Positions 1 through 8,246 of a stretch of DNA of 64,000 bases are shown here, in pieces. Below the pieces are notes generated by a model. That model was not told the DNA's origin and did no database searches. It worked only from the letters and a program-made list of their open reading frames with translations. Every line of letters starts with the position of its first letter. The stretch's first letter is position 1. This DNA comes from Natronoarchaeum philippinense. Its GTDB lineage: Archaea > Halobacteriota > Halobacteria > Halobacteriales > Natronoarchaeaceae. The position numbers and the translations under genes were made by a program. The stretch is taken from contig NZ_OBEJ01000001.1 in the NCBI RefSeq assembly GCF_900215575.1, positions 794,588 to 858,587 of the forward strand, read 5' to 3'.

Positions 1-1
1 G

Positions 2-118
2 ACATCGATTCACAAGTCCAAAACCGACCACAAGGCCGCTGTTTTCGCGCTGGCAAAATGTATCACCAGCGATGTCGACGGGGAAGAAACCGAACCCGTC
101 GCCGCGACTGCGGACTAA
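2..118 (+). CDS. C-terminal fragment of an unidentified protein
   Basis: An open frame entering from the left edge and ending at TAA (116-118) gives 38 residues beginning TSIHKSKTDHKAAVFALAK and ending in an acidic tail (GEETEPVAATAD). The acidic tail and GC-rich third positions fit a haloarchaeal gene, and a hairpin followed by a T-rich stretch lies just downstream. The start is outside the window and I do not recognise the family. It is convergent with the next gene. Confidence 0.5.
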   Translation, partial: TSIHKSKTDHKAAVFALAKCITSDVDGEETEPVAATAD

Positions 119-152
119 CGCCGCTTCTGCGATACGCTCTCCGTGCTTCATC

Positions 153-177
153 GACGCCTCTAGGGGCGTTCTTTCTG
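153..177 (+). terminator. Likely terminator after the left-edge gene
   Basis: ACGCC (154-158) can pair with GGCGT (165-169) around a 6-nt loop, followed by TTCTTTCT. It lies about 35 nt after the stop of the partial plus-strand gene. The rest of the gap up to 265 shows no gene. Confidence 0.4.
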
Positions 178-265
178 CATTTCGATTCTCCACCGTCCGC
201 GAACGACTAGCTCTGCCGCTGGATGGGCTCCGAAAAGAACTCGACCGATCGGTAGGCGGGAGACG

Positions 266-721
266 CTACTCCAGTAGATCCTCGAACTCAGGCAGAATTT
301 CGTCGTCGCCGTTCTCCGAGTCGTCGTCGGAGGCGTCGGCAGCAGTCTCGTCCGAGCTGTCGTCGCCCTCGTCCTCGTCTTCGACGACCTCGACTTCGAG
401 CACTTCCAGCGGGATGTTTTCGAGCCGCTGGCCGATCTCCTTGCGCGCGATCCGGGAGGCGTGTTCCTCGCGCTCGACGTTGAACACGGTCATCTCCAGT
501 TCGAGCGCGACGAGGCCTTCGTCGGCCGCGATAAAGGCCGGCTCCTGGGACTCTCCGCAGTGGGGGCAGGACCGCTCACCCATGGATATCTCGACGTAGT
601 TGAGGTCGGGGTTGAGCATCTCGCCGGTCTTCGAGATGGCGATGCGAACCGCCTCGTCAGCCGACCCGACATCGTACACCGGGACCGCGGCCTCGACGAC
701 AACTCTGCAGTTCATGGCCAT
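266..721 (-). CDS. UPF0212 (DUF555) family protein
   Basis: A 151-residue protein whose first ~100 residues match what I know of the archaeal UPF0212/DUF555 family: MNCRVVVEAAVPVYDV at the start, then DEAVRIAISKTGEMLNPDL and a CPHCG knuckle near residue 53. The last ~45 residues are an acidic, low-complexity tail, a common halophile addition. The biochemical role is unknown; the CxxC suggests metal binding, although only one pair is evident. A TATA-like element around 746-754 supports the start at 721; the second Met at 715 is the alternative. Confidence 0.85.
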   Translation of the reverse strand: MAMNCRVVVEAAVPVYDVGSADEAVRIAISKTGEMLNPDLNYVEISMGERSCPHCGESQEPAFIAADEGLVALELEMTVFNVEREEHASRIARKEIGQRLENIPLEVLEVEVVEDEDEGDDSSDETAADASDDDSENGDDEILPEFEDLLE

Positions 722-874
722 CTTGTTCTTCGGAGCCCGACAGTATGAAGGTTAGCCCCGCATGCACTCAACACCGCACGACCGCTCCGGAGACGTTGCC
801 TATCGGCTGCTACGGCTGTAGCTGTCGAAACGGTGCGGCCGCGACGCGGCATCTCGACGCCGACGCGGAGCCCG

Positions 875-1669
875 TCAGCGTCCCTCGAATTCGGCGTCGC
901 GGCCCTCGAAAAACGACTCGACGCCCTCGACGTGGTCGTCGGTGTCGAAGGCGACGCCCTGCGCGAGCGCTTCGTCCGCGAGTGCCTCCGAGAGCGACTT
1001 CTCGACGCCGTCGCCGAGCAGTCGCTTGGCGTGTCGGAGCGCGACCGTCGGACCGGACGCGATCCGATCGACGAGGTCGGCGGCGCGGTCGTCGAACTCG
1101 TCGGCCGGATAGACGTGATTGACCAGCCCCAGTTCGGCGGCGCGGTCGGCGTCGACGACTTCGCCGGTGAACACCAGTTCCTTGGCGACGTTCTCGCCGA
1201 CGATCCGGGGCAGGAAATACGACGTTCCCGAGTCGACCGAGAGGCCGACCGCGCGAAACGAAAAGCCGATCGAACAGTGCTCGCTCGCCAGTTGGAGGTC
1301 ACAGGCGATCGCAAGCGACGCCCCGGCGCCGATCGCCGCCCCGTCGAGCAGCGCGACCGTCGGGAGCGGGAACTCCGCGAGCCGCTCGATCGTCCGGTTG
1401 AACGAGCGCTCGACGACGCGGACGCGCTCTTCGACCGACAGGTCGCCCTGGATGCCCTCGACCATCGCCTCGATGTCCCCGCCGGCCGAGAACGCCTCGC
1501 CCGCACCCTCGAGAACGACACAGCGAGCGTCGGCGGCGTCGGCGTCGTCGAGTGCGTCACGAATTCCCTCGGCGACCGGCCGCGACAGTGCGTTGCGTTC
1601 GTCGGGCCGGTTTAGCGTGATCGTTGCGACGCCGTCGTCGATATCGAGCAGCACCGATTCGTCGCTCAT
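875..1669 (-). CDS. Enoyl-CoA hydratase/isomerase family protein
   Basis: A 264-residue crotonase-fold protein. It opens with VLLDIDDGVATITLNRPDERNALS, has the oxyanion-hole segments AFSAGGDIEAM (near residue 63) and LLDGAAIGAGASLAIACDL (near 105), and has a C-terminal helical region. Such enzymes hydrate trans-2-enoyl-CoA in beta-oxidation or act as isomerases; the exact substrate cannot be read from sequence. The frame stays open for 38 codons upstream, but homology begins at the Met at 1669, so I use that start. Its monomers could feed the PHA locus 12 kb away, which is inference only. Confidence 0.88.
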   Translation of the reverse strand: MSDESVLLDIDDGVATITLNRPDERNALSRPVAEGIRDALDDADAADARCVVLEGAGEAFSAGGDIEAMVEGIQGDLSVEERVRVVERSFNRTIERLAEFPLPTVALLDGAAIGAGASLAIACDLQLASEHCSIGFSFRAVGLSVDSGTSYFLPRIVGENVAKELVFTGEVVDADRAAELGLVNHVYPADEFDDRAADLVDRIASGPTVALRHAKRLLGDGVEKSLSEALADEALAQGVAFDTDDHVEGVESFFEGRDAEFEGR

Positions 1670-1852
1670 CGTCGTTCCACCTCGGTCGTAGCCTGCACGT
1701 CGACAGTTGTCCGGAAGCGTGTCGCTGCGCTGCTCGTCGTCCGAGAAGGCGCTGTAGCGTCGTCCGACGAGTCCACTTTGCACGCGTCGTTAGTTGTCAT
1801 CCTTGCCTACTGGCTCGGCGGCGTCCGACAAAAGTGTGCGGTACGATTCGGA

Positions 1853-1930
1853 CCGGCGGCCGACAGTGGCCCGGCGGCCGACAGTGGCCCGGCGGCCGAC
1901 AGTGGCCCGGCGGCCGACAGTGGCCCGGCG
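1853..1930. repeat. 18-bp GC-rich tandem repeat, 4.3 copies
   Basis: The unit CCGGCGGCCGACAGTGGC is repeated head to tail four times without mismatch (1853-1870, 1871-1888, 1889-1906, 1907-1924) plus a partial copy. It occupies the gap between the 3' end of the 1934-2434 gene and the 5' end of the enoyl-CoA hydratase gene. The unit is a multiple of three and would encode Pro-Ala-Ala-Asp-Ser-Gly on the plus strand, but I see no gene there. Confidence 0.95.
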
Positions 1931-1933
1931 TCC

Positions 1934-2434
1934 TCAGTTCCGATCAGACGCGTCCGGCATCGCGGCGACCGCCGCTTCGACCGTTCTGAGGGCATCGATA
2001 GCGTCGCTTCCCTCGACGACCACCGTGAGTCGGCCGTCGACCGCGGCGGCAGCCTCGACGCCAATTTCCTCGGCAGCGAGTCGCCTGCTGACGGCGCCCA
2101 AGTCGCCGGCACCCACGTCGCCCTCGGCCGCGATCGCGGTGAGCTGGCCGTCGGGCGCGACGCCGACATCGCCGAGTCGGAGCAGGGCGTCCGGATCGGG
2201 CGCCTCGACGAGACCGACGCGACGCTGCATCGTCACGCGGGCGTCCCGTTCGGTGCGCTCGACCGCCGGCAGCTCGTCGGCGTACCGCCGGAGTGCCGTT
2301 GCGACGGCATCGTCCTCGCCGTCGACGGCGAGAAACCGGGCCGCCGCGGAGTAGTTCACGACGCCGGCGCGGAGCGCGTCCAGCAAGAATGGGCGCTCGC
2401 GCGCCGCCGCTCGGGTCCGTTCGGCTAGTGACAT
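1934..2434 (-). CDS. Conserved haloarchaeal protein of unknown function
   Basis: A 166-residue acidic protein. The N-terminal part (RPFLLDALRAGVVNYSAAARFL, about 14-35) resembles the helix-turn-helix-like start of a family I associate from memory with haloarchaeal DUF7523; that label is tentative. The middle and C-terminal parts alternate hydrophobic strands and acidic loops. The frame is open further upstream, but the Met at 2434 is a sensible start and gives a protein beginning MSLAERTRAAARERP. It is divergent from cbiX with about 120 bp between them. Confidence 0.7.
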   Translation of the reverse strand: MSLAERTRAAARERPFLLDALRAGVVNYSAAARFLAVDGEDDAVATALRRYADELPAVERTERDARVTMQRRVGLVEAPDPDALLRLGDVGVAPDGQLTAIAAEGDVGAGDLGAVSRRLAAEEIGVEAAAAVDGRLTVVVEGSDAIDALRTVEAAVAAMPDASDRN

Positions 2435-2552
2435 GGACCGAGGTACGAACGGGATCGCAAAAACGCCACGGGTGCGCGGTCGGAGAGGGAGAGGCAAGGC
2501 AAGCTTGCGGGCAGACGAAGTCACTAAGAGAGTCGAGTCCTGAGCCTCGGGT

Positions 2553-3452
2553 ATGCAAGCGCTGGTCATAGTGGCCCACGGCTCCCACCTGAACCCCGAT
2601 TCCAGCACGCCGACCTTCGAGCACGCCGACCGGATCCGCGAGACGGGCGCGTTCGACGAGGTCAGGGAAGCGTTCTGGAAGGAAGAGCCCCACTTCCGCG
2701 AGGTGCTTCGGACTGTGGAGAGCGACGAGGTGTACGTCGTCCCGCTGTTCATCAGCGAGGGGTACTTCACCGAGCAGGTGATCCCCCGGGAACTCCGGCT
2801 GGACGGCTGGGACGTCGACCAGTGGAACTCCGAGGACGGCGTCAGCGCGTCCCAAGCCACGCTGGAGGCCGGCGACGTCGAGAAGACCATCCACTACTGC
2901 GGGCCGGTCGGCACCCACGACGCGATGTCGGACGTGATCGTCCAGCGCGCCGAGTCGGTCACCGCCGGGCACGGCGTCGACCTCGCCGAAGACTTCGGAC
3001 TGGCGGTCGTCGGTCACGGCACCGAGCGGAACGAAAACAGCGCGAAAGCGATCTACCACCACGCCGACCGCATCAGCGAACGTGACCGGTTCGACGAGGT
3101 CCAAGCCGTGTTCATGGACGAAGATCCGGAGGTCGACGACGTAACGGAGTTCTTCGAGACCGAGGACATCGTCGTCGTCCCGCTGTTTATCGCCGACGGC
3201 TTCCACACCCAAGAGGACATTCCCGAAGACATGGGGCTGACCGACGACTACCGGACGGGCTACGACATCCCGGGCGAAGTCGACGGCCACCGCATCTGGT
3301 ATTCGGGCGCGGTCGGCACCGAGGCGCTGATGGCCGACGTGGTGCTCGAACGCGCCAACGACGCCGGCGCGAACGTCGACGACGCCGTCGAGCAGGTCCG
3401 GGAGACGACCCGCGTCGAGAGCCCCGACGACACGTCGGCGGCGGGTGACTGA
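2553..3452 (+). CDS. cbiX: Two-domain CbiX-type sirohydrochlorin cobaltochelatase
   Basis: 299 residues in two tandem CbiX/SirB-like domains, the first starting MQALVIVAHGSHLNPD and the second near residue 146 with LAVVGHGTERNENS. The VAHGS and VGHGT motifs carry the metal-insertion histidines of the chelatase family, which inserts Co2+ (or Fe2+/Ni2+) into sirohydrochlorin for cobalamin or related tetrapyrroles. A TATA-like CACTAAGAG near 2522-2530 suggests a leaderless start. The next gene follows after 2 nt, so the pair is almost certainly one operon. Confidence 0.88.
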   Translation: MQALVIVAHGSHLNPDSSTPTFEHADRIRETGAFDEVREAFWKEEPHFREVLRTVESDEVYVVPLFISEGYFTEQVIPRELRLDGWDVDQWNSEDGVSASQATLEAGDVEKTIHYCGPVGTHDAMSDVIVQRAESVTAGHGVDLAEDFGLAVVGHGTERNENSAKAIYHHADRISERDRFDEVQAVFMDEDPEVDDVTEFFETEDIVVVPLFIADGFHTQEDIPEDMGLTDDYRTGYDIPGEVDGHRIWYSGAVGTEALMADVVLERANDAGANVDDAVEQVRETTRVESPDDTSAAGD

Positions 3453-3454
3453 GC

Positions 3455-4540
3455 GTGAACGACGCGCAGTTCGACGCCCTGCTGGACGCGCTCGACGCCG
3501 ACGGCGCGGTCGCCTACGACGGGGTCCGCGTCGAGGACCGCGAGGACGGCTACGCGCTGCAGACGCCCGACCAGCACCGCGAGGCCCTCGACGAGAGTCA
3601 ACTCCGGGACGCCGCCGCGGACGCCGACGCGTGGCTCACCAACTGGTACTACTGGGAGCGCGTGATCGACGCCCGCGACGAGGCCCGCGAAGAATTCCTC
3701 CACTGGCTCGAACGCGCCGACGAACACCCGGTCGACGAACGCTACGACGCCCTCGCCGACGGCATCGAGCGCACGTGGGGCGAACTCGCCATCCACGTTA
3801 CTGTCGACGACGACGGGCTCCGACGCTATCGAGTCACCCACGTCGACGATGCCGAGGCCGAGCACGACGATTTGGATGGCTACCACGACCCGCTGGAGGC
3901 TCGCGAACTGTTCAAGACCGACGACGACGGCCGGTATCGACCGCTCCGGACCGCGCCAACGCTGCCGACCGGCTGGGCGTTCGTCGACCTCGACGGCCAC
4001 GACCTCGTTCGGACGATCGACTTCACGTATCCCGCAACGATCCAGAACTGGCACCGCGAGCGCGAGGGCGAACTGGACGTGACTCACTGGCACGAGACCG
4101 CAGAGCGCCAGACCGGTATCTACGACGTGCTCGACGAGCTCGACGCCGACGCCGTCGACTGGATCGCCGAAGCCTGTTGTGACGATTCCCAGTGTCTCCG
4201 CCGGCGCGAGTGGCAGTTCGACGAGGACCACGAACTGACCGCTGACGGCGGTTCTGGCACGTTCCCCTGTCGGGAGCCCTGTTCGCTGGTGGTCGCGGCC
4301 GGGCGCAAGTGGACGACGCTCGAAGACGAGACCGAACGCACCTACCAACTCGACCTGACGCTGAGCGAGCTACGACAGATCGAGGAGCTGATCGACGCCG
4401 TCGCCGACGGCCGGACCGACGAGATTCGGGAAGCCGACGTGTACGACGGCGCGAACCGCTACCGGGCGCGGTATCTGCGGGCCAAGCGGTTCGACGAGGA
4501 CGGCGAGCTGTCGGTCACCGAGATCGGCGCCGACGAGTAA
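3455..4540 (+). CDS. DR2241 family protein with Cys cluster
   Basis: 361 residues, GTG start two bases after the cbiX stop with GGTGA just upstream as ribosome binding site. The family is known from haloarchaea and Deinococcus and commonly sits beside or is fused to CbiX. A Cys cluster (ACCDDSQC about residues 245-252, then FPCREPC about 279-285) could bind an Fe-S centre or zinc. Function is not established; context points to a role in sirohydrochlorin or cobalt handling. Confidence 0.8.
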   Translation: MNDAQFDALLDALDADGAVAYDGVRVEDREDGYALQTPDQHREALDESQLRDAAADADAWLTNWYYWERVIDARDEAREEFLHWLERADEHPVDERYDALADGIERTWGELAIHVTVDDDGLRRYRVTHVDDAEAEHDDLDGYHDPLEARELFKTDDDGRYRPLRTAPTLPTGWAFVDLDGHDLVRTIDFTYPATIQNWHREREGELDVTHWHETAERQTGIYDVLDELDADAVDWIAEACCDDSQCLRRREWQFDEDHELTADGGSGTFPCREPCSLVVAAGRKWTTLEDETERTYQLDLTLSELRQIEELIDAVADGRTDEIREADVYDGANRYRARYLRAKRFDEDGELSVTEIGADE

Positions 4541-4607
4541 CGGTCGTTGTTTTCTGTCGACGATCACGTACCGTTGCACACACCGCAGTTACACCGAGAG
4601 CCCCGCA

Positions 4608-5186
4608 TCAGCCACGCAAGAGAAACGCGAGCGCTCCGCCGACGGCGGCGACGACGACGACGACGCCCAGCATGACGACGGCGCTGTCGACCATCGAGGC
4701 GACGAGAACGGCCAGCACCAACGCGCCACCCGCCAGCGCGAGCAGGCCGATCGTTCCGGGATCAGTCGCGTCGACGCCGTCGAGCGCCGGCAGCCGATCG
4801 GCAAGCGCCGGGAGCAGACCGGACGACGGCTTCGACGCGTCGGGACTGGGGTCGACCGTCGGCCCGGCGTCGGGGTCGATCCGAACCGGTACCTCGATCG
4901 AGGACTGGCCGTAGCCCGCCGACAGCGTCAGCGCGCCGCCGAACGGGCCGGCGGCGGCGACGTCGACGGCGACACGCTGGGTCGCGTCGGCGTCGAGAAA
5001 CGGGGCCGGCGATGCGACCGATCCGGCGGCTGCCAGATCGCCGTCGAGACTGAGGTGGACGTGAGCGCCGTCGCCGTGGTTAACGAGAACGACCTCGAAA
5101 GACCCAGCGGTCACGAAGGGGCCGTCGGCGACCTCGATGGCGTGCCGACGCGATCGGTTGACGTGAACCGTTAGCTCCTCGGGCAC
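4608..5186 (-). CDS. Hypothetical membrane-anchored protein
   Basis: About 192 residues if it starts at the GTG at 5186 (VPEELTVHVNRSRRH). The TATA-like CTTTTTAT at 5213-5220 is about 27 nt upstream, which supports that near-leaderless start over upstream starts. The first ~110 residues look like a beta-rich domain, then a Pro/Ser linker, then two hydrophobic segments (LLALAGGALVLAVLVASMV and a following Val/Ala-rich helix). A small surface-anchored or membrane protein; I do not recognise the function. Confidence 0.6.
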   Translation of the reverse strand: MPEELTVHVNRSRRHAIEVADGPFVTAGSFEVVLVNHGDGAHVHLSLDGDLAAAGSVASPAPFLDADATQRVAVDVAAAGPFGGALTLSAGYGQSSIEVPVRIDPDAGPTVDPSPDASKPSSGLLPALADRLPALDGVDATDPGTIGLLALAGGALVLAVLVASMVDSAVVMLGVVVVVAAVGGALAFLLRG

Positions 5187-5232
5187 GACAGTGGGGTCGT
5201 AGCGGACCGATAAAAAGTTTGATACCGACCGA

Positions 5233-5427
5233 TCAGGCGGGCGACTCGTCGCGCATGTCCGGCGGCAGTAGGTTCGGGATGCCGTCCTCGATCGGGTAGC
5301 GCTCGCCACACTCCGAGCAGGTCAGCGTCCCGGAGAGGACTTCGCCGTCCTCGCGGTCGTCGACGTCCAGTTCCAGCTCCTCTTTGTCCAGCGGACAGCA
5401 GACGATATCGAGCAGCGACTCTTTCAC
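5233..5427 (-). CDS. Trm112-like zinc-binding protein
   Basis: 64 residues: [18 protein letters not shown], then [19 protein letters not shown]. The CCP and CSECG pairs form the zinc site, and the YPIxDGIPxLLP motif is diagnostic of the Trm112/UPF0434 fold. In archaea Trm112 partners and activates several methyltransferases acting on tRNA, rRNA and release factor. It lies between purA and the 4608-5186 gene on the same strand. Confidence 0.88.
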   Translation of the reverse strand: MKESLLDIVCCPLDKEELELDVDDREDGEVLSGTLTCSECGERYPIEDGIPNLLPPDMRDESPA

Positions 5428-5501
5428 TGGGATTCACCCGCGTTCATGCTCGGACGGTAGCGGGCGAGCGAGAAAAGCGTGGGGGTTTCGCCCGGCTGCA
5501 G

Positions 5502-6893
5502 TTACTCGAAGGGGTTCACGCGGACGACCGTGTCCTCGCGGCCGGGACCCATCCCGACGGCGTAGATCGGCGCGTCCATCTCCTCGGAGACGTACTCCAG
5601 ATAGGTGCGGGCGTTCTCGGGGATGGCGTCGTACCCCTGCTGGGCGACGGCCGACCAATCGACGTCCTCCCAGCCCTCGAACGTTCGGTAGTTGGGATCA
5701 CAGCGCTCCCAGCGCTCGGTCGTCGCGGGCACGGTGTCGATCTCCTCGCCGTCGAGATCGTAGGAGTGGCCCACCTTCACTTCGTCGAGGCCGGCCAGCA
5801 CGTCGACGTGGTTGATCGCCAGCCCGGTGAAGCCGTTCGCGCGGGCGGCGTGGCGCAGCATCGGCATGTCGAGCCAGCCGACGCGGCGGGGGCGACCGGT
5901 GACGGTGCCGTACTCGCCGCCCTCGTCACGGATGTAGGTCGCCAGTTCGTACTCCTCGCCCTCGCCAGTGCCTTCGATCTGCTCGTCAACATCGCCCAGT
6001 TCCGTCGGGAGCGGACCCGAGCCGACCCGGGAGAGATAGGCTTTGACGATGCCGATTACTTCGCCCTGGCCGACTGTAGTCGGGCCGAGGCCGGAGCCGA
6101 CGGCGGCGCCGCCGGCGGTCGGGTTCGAGGAGGTGACGTAGGGGTAGTTCCCGTGGTCGATGTCGATCGAGGTGCCCTGTGCGCCCTCGAACATGACTTC
6201 GCCGCCGTCGTCGATCGTGTCGGCGAGGAACTCGCCGGCGTTGACGGCCATGTTCTCCTCGGCGATGCGCTCGCCGAACTCGCGGTACTGCTCGAAGACG
6301 GCGTCGACATCGAAGGCGTCGTGAACGTCGACGCCCTCGATGACGTCGTCGACCTCGTCGAAATCGATCTGGTAAACGTCCTCGACGAGCGCGCGCTTCT
6401 GAGGGATCGCGTACTCCAGTCGGTCCCGCAGCACGTCTTCGTCGAGCAGATCTCCGACGCGGACGCCGCGGCGTCCCGCCTTGTCCTCGTAGGTGGGGCC
6501 GATGCCGCGACCGGTCGTTCCGACCTTCAGGTCCGTGTCGCTTTTGACGTCTTCTTCGATGTTGTCCAGCACGCGGTGATAGGGGAGAATGACGTGTGCG
6601 CGACGCGCCACGCGAACGTCGGGGTCGAGCCCCTGCTCGCGGAGACTGTCGATCTCGTCGAACAGCGTCTTGGGGTTGATCACGCAGCCGTTGCCGAGCA
6701 CGCCGACCTTGCCGCGGACGGCGCCGCTCGGGACGAGCGAGAGCTTGTACTCGGTCCCGCCTTCGACTACGGTGTGGCCCGCGTTGTCGCCGCCCTGATA
6801 CCGGGCGATAACGTCGGCCGCGTCGCCATAAAGGTCGACGACGCCGCCCTTCCCCTCGTCGCCGAGTTGCGACCCGACGATGGTTACGGTCAT
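5502..6893 (-). CDS. purA: Adenylosuccinate synthase
   Basis: 463 residues. The N-terminus MTVTIVGSQLGDEGKG carries the GTP/IMP-binding loop; QGGDNAGHT is at about residues 34-42, GTTGRGIGPTYEDK at about 125-138, and TSIDIDHGNYPYVTSS with GLGPTTVG follows. The enzyme converts IMP, aspartate and GTP to adenylosuccinate in AMP synthesis. Length is slightly above the usual ~430, with small acidic insertions typical of halophiles. Confidence 0.96.
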   Translation of the reverse strand: MTVTIVGSQLGDEGKGGVVDLYGDAADVIARYQGGDNAGHTVVEGGTEYKLSLVPSGAVRGKVGVLGNGCVINPKTLFDEIDSLREQGLDPDVRVARRAHVILPYHRVLDNIEEDVKSDTDLKVGTTGRGIGPTYEDKAGRRGVRVGDLLDEDVLRDRLEYAIPQKRALVEDVYQIDFDEVDDVIEGVDVHDAFDVDAVFEQYREFGERIAEENMAVNAGEFLADTIDDGGEVMFEGAQGTSIDIDHGNYPYVTSSNPTAGGAAVGSGLGPTTVGQGEVIGIVKAYLSRVGSGPLPTELGDVDEQIEGTGEGEEYELATYIRDEGGEYGTVTGRPRRVGWLDMPMLRHAARANGFTGLAINHVDVLAGLDEVKVGHSYDLDGEEIDTVPATTERWERCDPNYRTFEGWEDVDWSAVAQQGYDAIPENARTYLEYVSEEMDAPIYAVGMGPGREDTVVRVNPFE

Positions 6894-7080
6894 AACAGGG
6901 ACCGATTCCGACCGGCCGGATAAACAGATTACGGTTTGAGCGGTCCGACGCCCACGCGATTCGACGGCTGACTGTCGAAACGAGCACGCAGAGCCGCGCT
7001 TCGCCGTGACGCCGACGATCTACCCGGACGATGGCCGCACAACTATGGGCTCGGTCGTGGGAGTCTATCACAGGGGAACG

Positions 7081-7770
7081 ATGACGGGCCACCCAGCAGC
7101 CGATCGGTCGAGAGAGCAGACCGAGTGCCGAACGGGAGAGAACGGCGAGTCTCGACCCCGACGAGACGCCGAAGTCGGCAGGCGCGGATTCCTGACGGCC
7201 GGTGCGACGGCCGGCGGTGCGCTGTGGAGCGGCGCCGCCGCGGCACAGACAGATGGAAACCAGACTGGAGGTAACGAAACGGGGCAAAACGAAACCGGGG
7301 ACAACGCGAGCGGCGGAAACCAGACCGGCGGTGCGGAAGGCGGAGGAACCGAAACGGTCGAACTGGTCGACTACGCCTACGAGCCCGGGACCGACCAGCC
7401 GCTCCAGATCACGCCCGGAACGACGGTGCAGTTCGTCTGGATCACTGACAACCACAACATCAACGTCGACGACCAGCCCGACGAGGCGGCGTGGGAGGGG
7501 TACGTCGACATCGAAAACGCCGGGTTCGAGTACGAGTTTACCTTCGACACCGAGGGCACCTACGAGTTCCACTGCGATCCACACCAGCAACTGGGTATGG
7601 AGGGAACGATCACCGTCGGTGCAATGGAGGAAGGAGGGGGCGACACGGGCCCGGTGATGCCCGGCGGCGCGCTGGCGTTGGGTGTCGCGACGATGGCGGC
7701 GCTGCTCGCGGTGACGTTTTTGGCGTACTTTCTGCTCAAGTACGGCGGCGAGTACGAGGACGAGCCCTGA
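7081..7770 (+). CDS. Halocyanin-like blue copper protein, Tat-exported and membrane-anchored
   Basis: 229 residues from the ATG at 7081 (AGGGGAA just upstream). A twin-arginine signal (RRGFLTAGATAGG, about 34-46) is followed by a Gly/Asn/Thr-rich linker, then a plastocyanin/halocyanin domain. Type I copper ligands are visible: His in DNHNINVD, and Cys, His and Met in FHCDPHQQLGM. A C-terminal helix (ALALGVATMAALLAVTFLAYF) anchors it. It probably carries electrons at the outer face of the membrane. Earlier in-frame starts to 7006 are possible but would bury the Tat motif deeper. Confidence 0.85.
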   Translation: MTGHPAADRSREQTECRTGENGESRPRRDAEVGRRGFLTAGATAGGALWSGAAAAQTDGNQTGGNETGQNETGDNASGGNQTGGAEGGGTETVELVDYAYEPGTDQPLQITPGTTVQFVWITDNHNINVDDQPDEAAWEGYVDIENAGFEYEFTFDTEGTYEFHCDPHQQLGMEGTITVGAMEEGGGDTGPVMPGGALALGVATMAALLAVTFLAYFLLKYGGEYEDEP

Positions 7771-7934
7771 GTCATAGGGTCTCCAACTCCGAAAGCCAAT
7801 CGTTGCACGGCGGACGTGGGGGTGAACGAACCGAACGTGTTAACTCCCACCACGTCAAACGTCTCACCCGACAGTGCGGTGCCACGAAATAGAGGGTAAC
7901 ATTTAAACCCCGCAATGACAAGTTAACAAATGCC

Positions 7935-8240
7935 ATGATAGACAGACTTGAGAAGGAAGTGGACATGCTGGAGCGCCATCTGCAGGTTCTCAAGATGGTC
8001 ATCGAGAACGAGCCGATCGGGATCGTGAAGATGTCCAACGAGACGGGCTACCCCCACCACAAAGTTCGATACTCCCTGCGCGTGCTCGAGGAGGAAAACC
8101 TCATCGAGCCGTCGAGTCAGGGAGCGATCACCACCGAGCGCACCGCGGAGTTCGTCGACGAACTCGACGAGAAACTCGACGACATCGTCGGCAAGCTCGA
8201 CGAGATGAAGATCGACGACGCGGTCGAAGTCGAGAACTGA
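7935..8240 (+). CDS. Winged-helix transcriptional regulator (conserved haloarchaeal)
   Basis: 101 residues starting MIDRLEKEVDMLERHLQVL (amphipathic helix), then a winged-helix core: GIVKMSNETGYPHHKVRYSLRVLEEENLIEP with a recognition-helix-like stretch, and an acidic C-terminal helix. A strong TATA (CATTTAAACC at 7900-7909) about 30 nt upstream supports a leaderless transcript. Targets are unknown. It is convergent with the next gene, six bases apart. Confidence 0.8.
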   Translation: MIDRLEKEVDMLERHLQVLKMVIENEPIGIVKMSNETGYPHHKVRYSLRVLEEENLIEPSSQGAITTERTAEFVDELDEKLDDIVGKLDEMKIDDAVEVEN

Positions 8241-8246
8241 CGCGGT

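Noticed and set aside
72..599. 175-codon plus-strand frame over the UPF0212 gene
   Set aside because: Ser/Arg-rich translation and antisense to a well-conserved gene; typical GC-rich shadow frame.
1850..1935. Tandem repeat as a CRISPR array
   Set aside because: Units are contiguous with no variable spacers and there are no cas genes in the window.
1778..2428. 216-codon plus-strand frame containing the tandem repeat as GPAADS units
   Set aside because: Antisense to the conserved 1934-2434 gene; composition and codon use favour the minus strand.
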